A DNA stretch of 64,000 nucleotides from Rhizobium sp. NFR07 (GCF_900111905.1 NZ_FOKM01000005.1:1-64000), one strand, 5' to 3'. Counted from the stretch's first letter, positions 1-11,342 are shown. The notes: a model not told the origin generated them from the sequence alone. Numbers and translations are program-made.

Positions 1-240
1 TCTTCTAACTAGACAAGGCCTAGACCTCGTCCGCGAAAACCCGCCGACCACGTTTCTCTTTCTTCCATATTCAATTGTCAAAAAACAGACGCTCAACAGC
101 CTCATTAAAAAGACCGAAACGTCAAAACCCCAGGAGACCAACCGTTAAACCGGTCCCAATCAGCATCAGCCAATCTGTCTGAGATTTTATCGACAAGAAC
201 TTCGTCGCCAGCAGCGCCGCCGCCCTCGTCAGTGAGTGGG
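1..240 (-). other. Leader of a ribosomal RNA operon (16S lies beyond the left edge)
   Basis: Read on the minus strand, this non-coding stretch follows a strong promoter and carries the anti-termination-like segment TGTTTTTTGACA at 88-77, which matches the rrn boxA consensus TGCTCTTTAACA at 9 of 12 positions. It continues as an A/G-rich tract (GAAGAAAGAGAAACG near 66-52) that I recognise from rhizobial 16S leaders. No open frame of interest lies here. The 16S gene itself is not in the window, so the assignment rests on promoter, boxA and remembered similarity. Confidence 0.7.
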
Positions 241-270
241 CTTATAGAGGACACCCCTTTTCCAAGTCAA
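241..270 (-). promoter_or_regulatory. Strong sigma-70 promoter of the rRNA operon
   Basis: On the minus strand TTGACT (270-265) is followed after 18 bases by TATAAG (246-241), close to the TTGACA/TATAAT consensus. Transcription would run left, away from the M23 peptidase gene, into the boxA-containing leader. A near-consensus box pair of this quality is unusual among rhizobial protein genes and fits a stable RNA operon. Confidence 0.7.
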
Positions 271-620
271 CACACCGCGTCGCAAAAACTTCAAGAAAAT
301 CGTAAGTGACTGGAATAAAAGGAATATTTGGTGTTCGAGGGCGAAAGGTCAGTTTTCCACTCGTCCTCCCGCCCTACAGATAGTGCAAAAATCGTGGATC
401 GCGCCCCCTGCCCCAAAATCGCCCCAGCATTTTCACAATCCCATGGGAAGAGCGTAGGTGGGATTGACGTAAACCGAAGCCCGCGCGCGTATACATGCAC
501 GTATCGGCCCCGATTTGACTCCATTCTCCGAAACGGGCACATGTTTGGCCCAAGGTCCCTTAGGCAGATTGTAGGCTGTCCAGGGCAATAACGAGTATAA
601 AAGGGACTGGCTCAAACGGC
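271..620. other. Intergenic region between rrn promoter and M23 gene; no gene seen
   Basis: About 350 bases without a convincing gene. Short open frames exist on both strands but have no start signal, no recognisable product and no rhizobial codon bias. A weak promoter candidate for the M23 gene is TTGACG (464-469) with CGTATA (488-493) 18 bases later; I would not rely on it. Confidence 0.5.
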
Positions 621-2558
621 ATGAACGTCGCCCGCAGCACCATACAATCGCTCGGCAACGAACCGCCTATCCTTGCAGACGGCCGGCGTGCGCCGGACCG
701 GCGCGAGATCTCCTTCCGCTGGCTGTCCGGCACCTTCCTGACCGGTATCACCTCTTCCATCCTGATGGGTGTGGCCCTGTTCGCCGCGCTCGACGGCCGG
801 CAGCAATTGGCAATTCCGGCGGAAGCCTCGGCCTCCATCCCCACCGATCACGACGGCGATCTCGTCCAGCGCGGAAAGCGCCTGCTCGGCGGCAAGATCG
901 TCGCCATGCCCACAGACCGCAAGATCATGGAAGTCTCCACGGTCGTGCACGAGGGCAACAAGGAAGTCGTGCGCCGCCGTCCCTTCTCGCATGTGAAGAT
1001 GAACCTCGCCGCCGACCACGTCGCGCCAGAGACTTATCCGAATTTCGATCCGCTGGCGATCTTCGCTTCCAGCGAGGCGCCGCCCCCGCCGCTCAACAGG
1101 ACCGGCCTGATCTATGGCTCCAACGTCGAATCCGAGGTCAGCCTGCAGACCGTGGCATTCCCGACCAAGGGCAGCGACTTTGCCTATGCGGCGCCGATGA
1201 CGCTGGAGGAGGTCGAGGAGAACGTTCGCTCGAACGGTTCGGTCCTGACCGCCGGCGATGCCCAGCTTTCGGCCCTCTATTATGTCGATCCGCAGCGCTT
1301 CTCCACCGCCGAGGACAATGTCGACCTCACGTCCGGGCTGACGGCCCGTATCGTCGAGGAAAACATGTCGGTCTCGGACCCGGAACCGATTACCCCGCAT
1401 ACGCGCGAATATGCGGATGATATCGTTCCCGTGCGCCGCCCCACGACGGTAGCCGAGGCCCTGACGGCGGTCGGTTATCCCGACGGCAAGGCGAAGGAAA
1501 TTTCCGGCTATCTGCAGACCCGCCTCGGCGATGCCAAGGTCGAACCGGGCGACGTCCTTCGCATCGGCGTCATCCAGGAAGGCGAGATGGTTCTCGTCGT
1601 CCGGGCAAGCCTTTATCGCCATGGCGACCATCAGGTAACGGTGGCGCTGGACGATCATGGCCGCTTCATCGACGGCCAGGAGCCGCCGATGCTGGCGGCC
1701 GTTCAGTCCGCCTTCAGCGACCAGGCACCCCAGATCATGGCCGGCCGCGATCTGCCGAGCGTCTATGACGGCATCTATCGTGCCGCCCTGTCCTACGGAA
1801 TGAGCAAGGAGATGACGGCGCTTCTCGTCAAGCTTCTCGCCAGCAATGTCGACCTTCAGGCACAGTTGCGGCCAACCGACAAGATCGAGGCCTTCTTCTC
1901 CGTCGCCGACGAGGAAGGCAAGGCGGGCAAGGATTCCGAACTCCTCTATGTCGACGCACATTTCGGCGACAACGACACGCGCTTCTATCGTTTCCAGAAT
2001 CCCGCCGAAGACAATTCGGTCGACTATTTCGACCAGAACGGCAAGAGCATCCGCCAGTTTCTGCTGCGCAGCCCCGTCCCCAATGCCCGCATGACGTCAG
2101 GTTTCGGCATGCGCGCCCATCCGATCCTCGGCCGCGCCCTGATGCATACCGGTACCGACTGGGCAGCCCCGCGCGGCACGCCGATCATCGCCACCGGCAA
2201 CGGCATCGTCGAAAAGGCCGGCTGGGATTCCGGCGGCTACGGAAACCAGACCCTGATCCGCCACGCGAACGGCTATGTCTCGTCCTACAATCACCAGAGC
2301 GCGATTGCCCGCGGCGTTCGCGAAGGCGCCAAGGTCACCCAGGGTCAGGTGATCGGTTATGTCGGTTCGACCGGCCAGTCGACCGGCGCCCACCTGCATT
2401 ACGAGCTGATCGTCAACGGCACCAAGGTCGACGCGATGAAAGTGCGCCTGCCCGGCGGCAAGTCGCTCGAGGGCCCGGCACTCGCCCGCTTCGAGGACGA
2501 ACGCAAGCGCATCGACGCCCTGCTCAACACCCAGCCCGACGAAGTCGCGAGCCGCTAA
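621..2558 (+). CDS. M23 family membrane-anchored peptidoglycan metallopeptidase (LytM domain)
   Basis: A 645-residue envelope protein. One membrane segment lies at about residues 36-57 after a short basic cytoplasmic tail, so the bulk is periplasmic. A long middle region of no recognised fold precedes the C-terminal M23 domain (about 490-600), which keeps the zinc motifs: HxxxD at His509/Asp513 and HxH at His591/His593. Family members cleave peptide crosslinks of peptidoglycan; with all zinc ligands present, this one is probably active. Rhizobial M23 proteins of this size have been tied to polar growth and septation, but that role is inference here. A strong terminator follows immediately, so the gene is probably monocistronic. 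Confidence 0.9.
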   Translation: MNVARSTIQSLGNEPPILADGRRAPDRREISFRWLSGTFLTGITSSILMGVALFAALDGRQQLAIPAEASASIPTDHDGDLVQRGKRLLGGKIVAMPTDRKIMEVSTVVHEGNKEVVRRRPFSHVKMNLAADHVAPETYPNFDPLAIFASSEAPPPPLNRTGLIYGSNVESEVSLQTVAFPTKGSDFAYAAPMTLEEVEENVRSNGSVLTAGDAQLSALYYVDPQRFSTAEDNVDLTSGLTARIVEENMSVSDPEPITPHTREYADDIVPVRRPTTVAEALTAVGYPDGKAKEISGYLQTRLGDAKVEPGDVLRIGVIQEGEMVLVVRASLYRHGDHQVTVALDDHGRFIDGQEPPMLAAVQSAFSDQAPQIMAGRDLPSVYDGIYRAALSYGMSKEMTALLVKLLASNVDLQAQLRPTDKIEAFFSVADEEGKAGKDSELLYVDAHFGDNDTRFYRFQNPAEDNSVDYFDQNGKSIRQFLLRSPVPNARMTSGFGMRAHPILGRALMHTGTDWAAPRGTPIIATGNGIVEKAGWDSGGYGNQTLIRHANGYVSSYNHQSAIARGVREGAKVTQGQVIGYVGSTGQSTGAHLHYELIVNGTKVDAMKVRLPGGKSLEGPALARFEDERKRIDALLNTQPDEVASR

Positions 2559-2581
2559 GTCAAACCCTTCGGAACTGAACG

Positions 2582-2612
2582 AAAATGGCGGCCGAAGCCG
2601 CCATTTTGTTTT
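2582..2612 (+). terminator. Rho-independent terminator after the M23 gene
   Basis: Perfect 11-bp stem (AAAATGGCGGC with GCCGCCATTTT), loop CGAA, then GTTTT. Because the stem is flanked by A-runs and T-runs it can also stop clpB transcription arriving on the other strand. Confidence 0.9.
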
Positions 2613-2630
2613 GCGTGACGGGGTCGCGGC

Positions 2631-5231
<2,601 letters not shown>

Positions 5232-5334
5232 ATGTACCTCCTTGTATCGCCCTGCCCTTCGATAAGGCACAGACCGATGGTCGAGATTGAGCTCCCTCAA
5301 AGGCAAGCCCGCGCCGCGATCGGCGTCGGAGGAG

Positions 5335-5364
5335 ATATGGGAGCGTCCTTCATCGTTTTAAAGG
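5335..5364 (-). promoter_or_regulatory. RpoH (sigma-32) type promoter of clpB
   Basis: On the minus strand CTTTAA (5363-5358) is followed by exactly 17 bases and then CCATAT (5340-5335). The alphaproteobacterial heat-shock consensus is approximately CTTGAA-N17-CCATAT, so the -10 is perfect and the -35 has one mismatch. It sits about 105 bases upstream of the clpB start, in the right orientation. Confidence 0.6.
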
Positions 5365-5513
5365 AGATTACCCTACGCTTTTCACTGAAAGCTTGCATGG
5401 TTCTGCCGGGGCACGATCCCACTATCGGTCAGCCATCGCCCGGCGCCTTACCATAAATTAAGCACATGCTTATATAGCCGGAGACCTTCGCCCTTCCTGT
5501 GCGTTCGTGAGGG

Positions 5514-6692
5514 ATGGGAAACCTCGAGAAAAATCTCAATCGCGGCTTCTGCGTAGACCGAAACGGCAATTTCGGCATGATGACCGCCATCCTCCTGCCC
5601 GTGCTCATCGGCGTGGCCGGTCTCGCGATGGACACGCTCAATCTTTCGCTCTCACAAACGCAGCTGCAGCAGGCAGCCGATGGCGCGGCGCTCGCGGTTT
5701 CATCGGCGCTGGCCGACGGCACGGCCGATGCTACGACCGGACAGACGCTCGGCAAGAACTTCGTTTCCGGCCAGGTCGCCAATTACATGACCACCAGCGA
5801 GGCGGCGGCGGTGAAGAGCGCCACGAATGTCTCGATCACCACGACGACATCGGGAACCGGCAAGACCTTCGCCGTCGTCGTCTCGTCGTCCGCGGCGGTT
5901 GCGCTCAGCCCCTTCAGCAGCTTCATCGGCGGCAGCACGAGAACGATCACGGTCGCAAGCAATGCCGCAAGCGGCATCGGCACGGCACGCAACGGCGTCT
6001 CGATGGAAGTGCTGCTGGATGAATCCGGCTCGATGGCGGAAGGCAAGGAATGCATCTTGATGTTGCTCGGGATTTGCCTCAGCTACAAGCCCGGCTCCAT
6101 GTCGAAAATCGAAGCCCTGAAAAAGGCCGCTACCGCTCTTTTCGATTCACTGGACAAGGCCGACCCAACCTTCAAGCATGTCCGAACCGGCACGATATCC
6201 TATGCCAACGGCATCAAGGGTCAGTCGGCGATGAACTGGGGCACGGCCGATTCCCGCGCTTACGTGAACGCAATGCCCCTGAACCCGACCGGCGGCACCG
6301 ATGCGACAGCCGCGGTCACCACCGCCGATAAGGCCATACGACGAAACATCTATGGCACGGATGCCGAAAGCGTCGCGCACGCCAAATACCAGAACACGGC
6401 GGTGGAGCGCATCATCGTGCTGATGACCGATGGCCAGATGGAGGGCAACACCGGCAACTGGAGCGCCTCGCTTGACCAGAGTGTGAGAGATGCCTGCAAG
6501 GCGGCGAAGGACGGCGGCATCAAGATCTTCACCGTCGCCTTCATGGCCCCCGACAAAGGCAAGAGCCTGCTGCAATACTGCGCCTCTTCCAGCGCCAACT
6601 ATTACGAGCCGACCACGATGGATGCCCTGATCGCCAGCTTCGCCGATATCGGCCAGAAAGCCACCAAGGTACCGACCCGCCTGACCAACTGA
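5514..6692 (+). CDS. TadE/TadG-like pilus-associated protein with von Willebrand A domain
   Basis: 392 residues. A hydrophobic N-terminal segment (about 20-42) resembles the pseudopilin-like anchor of TadE/TadG proteins and is followed by the QxQxAADGAALA motif typical of that group. The C-terminal half is a von Willebrand A domain with an intact metal-binding DxSxS (DESGS, near residue 169) and a later TDG. Such proteins act in the envelope with Flp/Tad pili, in adhesion or pilus assembly. No other tad genes are adjacent; the only Flp pilin in the window is 17 kb away. The start ATG follows GAGGG very closely, so a slightly different start is possible. Confidence 0.85.
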   Translation: MGNLEKNLNRGFCVDRNGNFGMMTAILLPVLIGVAGLAMDTLNLSLSQTQLQQAADGAALAVSSALADGTADATTGQTLGKNFVSGQVANYMTTSEAAAVKSATNVSITTTTSGTGKTFAVVVSSSAAVALSPFSSFIGGSTRTITVASNAASGIGTARNGVSMEVLLDESGSMAEGKECILMLLGICLSYKPGSMSKIEALKKAATALFDSLDKADPTFKHVRTGTISYANGIKGQSAMNWGTADSRAYVNAMPLNPTGGTDATAAVTTADKAIRRNIYGTDAESVAHAKYQNTAVERIIVLMTDGQMEGNTGNWSASLDQSVRDACKAAKDGGIKIFTVAFMAPDKGKSLLQYCASSSANYYEPTTMDALIASFADIGQKATKVPTRLTN

Positions 6693-6773
6693 CATCGCAA
6701 ATGGATTTGAGGCCAAAGGATTTGAAGGAAGAAACTGCGGCCCGATCACCTCTTACCGCCCAAACGACAAAAG

Positions 6774-6797
6774 CTCCGGCCGGGAGGCCGGAGTTTC
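6774..6797 (+). terminator. Terminator after the VWA/TadG-like gene
   Basis: Stem CTCCGGCC/GGCCGGAG with loop GGGA, preceded by AAA and followed by TTTC, about 80 bases after the stop codon. Confidence 0.75.
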
Positions 6798-7022
6798 AAA
6801 GCCCGCCGGATGAAAGAGGCGGCTTCCGCTCTCCGCAATAGCTTCCCCGCAGCCGCCTCTTCGTGTCCCGCCATGCGACCCAACGTTATCATATACTCGT
6901 GAAGACCATTTTGTCGCAGGCCCCGGATACCTAGATCAAAAACGTGACGCCCTTCTGGGGGCGGGCGCCACCTCGATGTCCACGGCGTAATCGCCAGAGG
7001 TAACAGCCCAAAGGTACCAGCA
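6798..7022. other. Intergenic region; no gene seen
   Basis: Part of a 330-base gap between the VWA gene and the 59-residue ORF. After the terminator I see no open frame, hairpin or convincing promoter. Confidence 0.4.
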
Positions 7023-7202
7023 ATGTCAGAAGACAAGACCACCCAGCTCATCGGAATTTTCAAGACCCTGTTCCAGGACCATGGCCTGCCACGAGGGATC
7101 GAACAGATCTCCGACCCTGATTTCCAGGCCTTCGCGCAGGCGCATGTCGACGAGTTCGATGAAGCGCGCGACGAAGTCGAGAGCCATCAGACACTGTTCT
7201 GA
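7023..7202 (+). CDS. Small acidic hypothetical protein, 59 residues
   Basis: ATG at 7023, TGA ending at 7202. AAAGG lies eight bases before the start. Codons have a high share of G or C at the third position, as in neighbouring real genes. The product starts MSEDKTTQLIGIFKTLF and is rich in Asp, Glu and Phe, with no signal peptide or membrane segment; it looks helical and soluble. I do not recognise the family. It lies about 110 bases before the PLD-like gene on the same strand and could be co-transcribed with it. Confidence 0.6.
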   Translation: MSEDKTTQLIGIFKTLFQDHGLPRGIEQISDPDFQAFAQAHVDEFDEARDEVESHQTLF

Positions 7203-7312
7203 TCACCCGCCTGCCAGCCGTCGGCGCTGGCAGGCCTTCCGCCCCTACGAGGGCGCGATATTATCCGTCACAATAACACGCTAAGGTCGCACCATCTTCG
7301 ATGGAGATGGCG

Positions 7313-9070
7313 ATGCTGACGGATTTTCAGGCAACCGGAACGAATGCGGCATCGCCGATCTCGCTCACCATCCATCGCGGTGAGGGCATGGTCCTTCTCG
7401 GCATGGACTGGAAAGCGGGCCAGCCACCCGCCGACTTCGCAGGTTTCGCGATCCAGTACCGGGAGCCCGGCACGGCCTTCTTCAAGACGGTGCGCAACCG
7501 CATCGGCTTTCCGGGCCAATTAGTGCCCGCCGCCGGCATTCGAACCACTGAGGCTCCGATCCAGAAATTCCGATGGGTCCACTTTCCCTTCGACGCCGAT
7601 CTCCAGGGCGACTATCTCTACCGCATCACCCCCATGTTCATGGATGCCGAGGGCCGGCTCTCAGCCGGCGAACCGCAGGAGGCGGCGCTCGCGCTGAAGC
7701 GCGAAACCATACCCGGGAAGCTGAATGTTGCCTTCACCCGCGGATATGTGTCGTCCCAGGCCTTCGTGCGCAACTTTACGGATGGCGGAAGCATCACCAC
7801 GCTTGTCCCGCCCGACGCCGAGGAGGGCCTTGATTTCGTTCCGACCCACGCGCAGGCCGACCGGGCACTGTCCTGGATGGGCTTTGAGGCGCGCGCCGAA
7901 ACCCTGTCGCTTCTCGAACAGGCAAAAGAGAGCGGCGCGGAAGTCCGCGCGATCGTCTATGACCTCAACCTGCCGGAAGTGGTGGAACGACTGGAGAAAC
8001 TGGGGGCAAAGCTCAGGATCATCATCGACGACAGCAATCCGGGCGACGGGCATGGCCGGCCAAACTCCCCCGAAACGAAGGCCGCCAATCGCCTGGTCGC
8101 CTCTGCCGGCGCTGCCAATGTCAAGCGCCAGCACATGGCCAACCTTCAGCACCATAAGTCGATTGCCATCCGCGGCGGGGGCATGAACACCGTCGTCTAC
8201 GGTTCGACCAATCACAGTTGGCGCGGCTTCTACGTGCAGTCGAACAACAGCCTGATCGTTCACGGCGAGACCGCCGTCGCCGACTATTTCACCGCCTTCG
8301 ACAGCTATTTCGACGCCGGGCGCGCCGCCGATTTCCGCAATTCGCCGAGCGCCGGCAGGTGGCATGATCTCGGTCTCCCCGGAATCGATGCCAAGGTCGC
8401 CTTTTCACCCCATGCCGACGCCGCCGGCCGGCTGGAGGAGATCGGAGCCGACATCGACAGAGCCGGCTCCAGCGTCATCTTCTCCCTCGCCTTCCTCGGC
8501 CAGATGACCAGAGGCCCGATCGGTCCGGCACTCGGACGCGCGCTGGAAAAACCCGACATGCATGTGATGGGCATCGCCGATGGCAGGGTGGAGGCGGACA
8601 ATCTGGGTCTGACGGTCATCAATCCGGATGGCAGGAAACGACTGGTCAGGGCCGCAGCGCTGACCGGCAACGTGCCGCCGCCCTTTCTCACCGAACCGTC
8701 CGGACTGGCCGGCGCCGACGGCAACAAGCGCGGCACGAGAATGCACCACAAGTTCATCGTTCTCGACTTCGACACGCCTGATGCCCGGGTCTATCTCGGC
8801 TCCTACAATTTCTCGGAGCCCGCCGATGACGATAATGGCGAAAACCTCGTTCTCGTCCGCAACCGCACCGTCGCCACCAGCTATATGATCGAGGCGCTGC
8901 GCATGTACGACCACTATGTCTTCCGTGTCGCCTCCGGCGAACACGAAGGACCGGCGAAGCCCCTGGAGCTGAAACCGCCGCCGCAGGCCGGCGCCGCCGC
9001 CTGGTTCGAACGCGACTGGACCGACCCCGTTCGCGCCCGCGACCGCTTGCTTTTCGGCCGCTCCGGCTGA
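7313..9070 (+). CDS. Phospholipase D-like domain protein
   Basis: About 585 residues. The C-terminal half carries two PLD-type motifs. The second is canonical, His478-x-Lys480 with Asp485 (MHHKFIVLD), followed by GSYNFSE. The first (His280, Lys282) has Arg287 where the motif normally has Asp, although GSTNHSWRGF follows as expected. PLD enzymes hydrolyse phosphodiesters of lipids or nucleic acids using both motifs, so activity with one degenerate motif is uncertain. The N-terminal 180 residues resemble no domain I know. There is no signal peptide. I chose the ATG at 7313 because GGAG lies six bases before it; an ATG at 7301 lacks such a site. Confidence 0.85.
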   Translation: MLTDFQATGTNAASPISLTIHRGEGMVLLGMDWKAGQPPADFAGFAIQYREPGTAFFKTVRNRIGFPGQLVPAAGIRTTEAPIQKFRWVHFPFDADLQGDYLYRITPMFMDAEGRLSAGEPQEAALALKRETIPGKLNVAFTRGYVSSQAFVRNFTDGGSITTLVPPDAEEGLDFVPTHAQADRALSWMGFEARAETLSLLEQAKESGAEVRAIVYDLNLPEVVERLEKLGAKLRIIIDDSNPGDGHGRPNSPETKAANRLVASAGAANVKRQHMANLQHHKSIAIRGGGMNTVVYGSTNHSWRGFYVQSNNSLIVHGETAVADYFTAFDSYFDAGRAADFRNSPSAGRWHDLGLPGIDAKVAFSPHADAAGRLEEIGADIDRAGSSVIFSLAFLGQMTRGPIGPALGRALEKPDMHVMGIADGRVEADNLGLTVINPDGRKRLVRAAALTGNVPPPFLTEPSGLAGADGNKRGTRMHHKFIVLDFDTPDARVYLGSYNFSEPADDDNGENLVLVRNRTVATSYMIEALRMYDHYVFRVASGEHEGPAKPLELKPPPQAGAAAWFERDWTDPVRARDRLLFGRSG

Positions 9071-9112
9071 GCCGGGCGTCACCCGGAAGGCCGGTTCACC
9101 GCCTTGAGAAAG

Positions 9113-9178
9113 CCGGAACTGCGTGAAATCAGAGGATTAGAGTGATTTCGCGTTTCGAAGAAAAACGGAAACGCTCCA
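9113..9178 (-). repeat. Dispersed rhizobial intergenic repeat, family R1, copy 1
   Basis: Read on the minus strand, these 66 bases match 33190-33255 on the plus strand with about nine mismatches and one single-base indel. The inner part forms a hairpin (GCGTTTC with GAAACGC). It lies between the convergent PLD-like and fbp genes. Confidence 0.8.
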
Positions 9179-9202
9179 AGACCGGGCCACCGCCCGAAGA
9201 CC

Positions 9203-10165
9203 TTACTCGGCGGCCGCCTCGTGCACGCGCGCTGCATAGGCAGCGGCGATCTTGTCGACCTCGGCCTTGGAGCCGAAGATCACCGGTACGCGCTGATGCA
9301 GAGAGGTCGGCTGGACGTCGAGGATCGCGGTGTCGCCGATGATCGCCGCTCCACCGGCGGCCTCCGCCAGCAGGCCGATCGGATTGCCCTCATAAAGCAG
9401 CCGCAGGCGCCCACCCGAAGCCGGCTTGTGGCGATCCGCCGGATAGAGGAACACGCCGCCGCGATTGAAGATGCGGAGAGCATCGGCCACCATCGACCCC
9501 ACCCAGCGCATATTGTGCCCCGTATCGATCGCATCGTCGATATAGGCGGCAACCACGTCTTCCCACGAAGCGCGGCGGGCCGCATTAATGGCGAACTCCT
9601 TGGCATCGGGAACGATCTTCGCATCCGCATTGGTCAGCACATAGATGCCGTCACCATTGAGCGTGAAGATCTGCACCCCGGCGCCAACCGTAAGGACCAG
9701 CATGGTCTGCGGCCCGTAGGCGGCATAACCCGCAACCAACTGGCCGCGGCCGGACTTGAGGATATCGGCGGATGTCTTCGCTTCGATGACCGAAAAGATG
9801 GTGCCGACCGTGACGTTGACGTCCAGATTGGACGAACCGTCGAGCGGATCGAAAATGACCGCATGCTTGCCGTCTGCATGAATGGCGACTTCGCTGTCGA
9901 GCTCTTCCGACACGGCGAAGGAAACGGACGGCGACCGGCGGCAGGCTTCGAGCAGAATGTCATTGGAAAGAATATCGAGCGGCTTCTGCGTTTCGCCCTG
10001 AACGTTGGTCACTTCGGTGGCGCCAGTCAGCCCGTCCAGGGAAGACGTTCTCAGCCTGTCGGAAATCTGCCTCGTGGCTTCGGCGACATTGCGCAGCACC
10101 GTCACCAGGTCGTCGCTCAGCATCGCACCCTTGTGGCTTTCGAGATAGGTTTCGAATGTCGTCAT
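9203..10165 (-). CDS. fbp: Class 1 fructose-1,6-bisphosphatase
   Basis: Cytosolic enzyme of gluconeogenesis that removes the 1-phosphate from fructose 1,6-bisphosphate with Mg2+. The 320-residue product has the metal- and substrate-binding signature DPLDGSSNLDVN, a Glu-containing SEELDSE segment and the C-terminal EAAGGAA active-site motif. The frame is open 45 codons further, but the ATG at 10165 has GGGAG eight bases upstream and gives a normal family N-terminus. It is transcribed alone, convergent with the PLD-like gene. Confidence 0.95.
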   Translation of the reverse strand: MTTFETYLESHKGAMLSDDLVTVLRNVAEATRQISDRLRTSSLDGLTGATEVTNVQGETQKPLDILSNDILLEACRRSPSVSFAVSEELDSEVAIHADGKHAVIFDPLDGSSNLDVNVTVGTIFSVIEAKTSADILKSGRGQLVAGYAAYGPQTMLVLTVGAGVQIFTLNGDGIYVLTNADAKIVPDAKEFAINAARRASWEDVVAAYIDDAIDTGHNMRWVGSMVADALRIFNRGGVFLYPADRHKPASGGRLRLLYEGNPIGLLAEAAGGAAIIGDTAILDVQPTSLHQRVPVIFGSKAEVDKIAAAYAARVHEAAAE

Positions 10166-10414
10166 CAAGCTTTCTCCCTGCAAAACCGCGGACAAGGCGC
10201 CTAGCGCCGCTCTCGCTCCTATGTAGTGCGGACTTTTTGCAGAAGCGCAATAAATTTTCGCAATGCGGTAAGCAGTTATAATCGTTTGAAAAATCGCCAC
10301 TCAATACGCAGCGGCAAGCGGCTTGCGGTTTTTCCTGCGTAAGCCGCCATTCAATCGTTTCGATGGTGAGCTGATGACGGTTCGGCATCCCGGATGTTTT
10401 TCGAGCCCAAACGC
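10166..10414. other. Upstream region of fbp; no gene seen
   Basis: About 250 bases between the fbp start and the terminator of the DUF4167 gene. It presumably holds the fbp promoter on the minus strand, but I could not pick boxes with confidence. Confidence 0.4.
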
Positions 10415-10445
10415 AAAAAACTCCGGTCAATGACCGGAGTTTTTC
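10415..10445 (-). terminator. Terminator after the DUF4167 gene
   Basis: Stem ACTCCGGT/ACCGGAGT with loop CAATG, flanked by an A6 run and a T5 run, so it is symmetric. It ends transcription of the minus-strand DUF4167 gene 25 bases after its stop. Confidence 0.9.
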
Positions 10446-10469
10446 GATTGATGCGCTTTGGCTGGCGAC

Positions 10470-11342
10470 TTATTCGCCGGCTTCCGCCAAGGCAGGCTCG
10501 CCGCCTTCGCTTCCGGCGTCTCCCTCGCCTTCCGTCTTACGCGACTGGCGACGCGGACGGGTGCTTGCGGTGCGGCGACGGCGCGGCGCGGTTTCACCCT
10601 GCGCCTCTTCTTCGACCGCCACTTCCGCCGGGGTACCCTCGATCACCGGCTGCGGGCCGGAACCGTCGGCGACTGGTGCGGAGATCGCTGCACCTTCTGC
10701 CGGACGCTGCTGAGCTTCTGCCGCGACCGGAGCCGCCGGAGCGTTGTCTGCGTCGGGCTGCTCTGCGGCTGCCGACCGGTTGTTGCGCTCGTTGCGATCA
10801 GGACGACGCTCGCGGCGTTCGTTGCGGTCGCGGCGGTTTTCGCGTGGCTGCTGGTCCTGGCCCTGCTGGCTCTGCTGGCTCTGCTCGCGGTTCTGGTTCT
10901 GCTCGCGGCGCTGCTGCTGGTCTTCGATGACCGGCTGCGGTGCGTAGCCCAGATCGTCGCCGTCACCGGCGTCCATGTCGTCCTGGTCGATCGAGTTGCC
11001 GTCGCGATCCTGGAACTCGCCGCGCTCCTGATGCTGGAAACGATCCTGCATCTGGGCCTGCGCCGCTGCGATGATGCGATTGTAATGCTCGGCATGCTGC
11101 AGGTAGTTTTCGGCAATAACCCGGTCACCCGAGCTCTGCGCGTCGCGCGCAAGCTGCGAATATTTTTCTGCGATGTGCTGAGCAGTGCCGCGGATCTTTA
11201 TGTCCGGGCCGGAGCTGTCATAGGTACGGCTGAGCGGGTTTCCGCCCTTGCGGTTGAAGTTGTTGTTACCACCACCACCGCCGCCGCCGTTATTGTTGTT
11301 ACCACGCCCTCGACCACGCTTATTCTGCTGTCCTGGCCTCAT
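10470..11342 (-). CDS. DUF4167 domain protein
   Basis: 290 residues. The N-terminus is a Gly/Asn/Arg-rich low-complexity tract (about 1-35), followed by the conserved DUF4167 core (about 38-100: SRTYDSSGPDIKIRGTA and the helix around YLQHAEHYNRI). The rest is Gln/Arg/Glu/Ala-rich and probably disordered, ending in acidic repeats. The domain is confined to Alphaproteobacteria and has no established function; the RG/N-rich start suggests nucleic-acid binding, which is inference. It lies downstream of prmC on the same strand after a 288-base gap, so it may have its own promoter. Confidence 0.9.
   Translation of the reverse strand: MRPGQQNKRGRGRGNNNNGGGGGGGNNNFNRKGGNPLSRTYDSSGPDIKIRGTAQHIAEKYSQLARDAQSSGDRVIAENYLQHAEHYNRIIAAAQAQMQDRFQHQERGEFQDRDGNSIDQDDMDAGDGDDLGYAPQPVIEDQQQRREQNQNREQSQQSQQGQDQQPRENRRDRNERRERRPDRNERNNRSAAAEQPDADNAPAAPVAAEAQQRPAEGAAISAPVADGSGPQPVIEGTPAEVAVEEEAQGETAPRRRRTASTRPRRQSRKTEGEGDAGSEGGEPALAEAGE

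Noticed and set aside
328..591. Short open frames in the gap before the M23 gene
   Set aside because: No start site, no codon bias and no recognisable product on either strand.
612..1961. A 449-codon open frame opposite the M23 peptidase
   Set aside because: Antisense shadow of a strongly supported gene, with a product of no known family.
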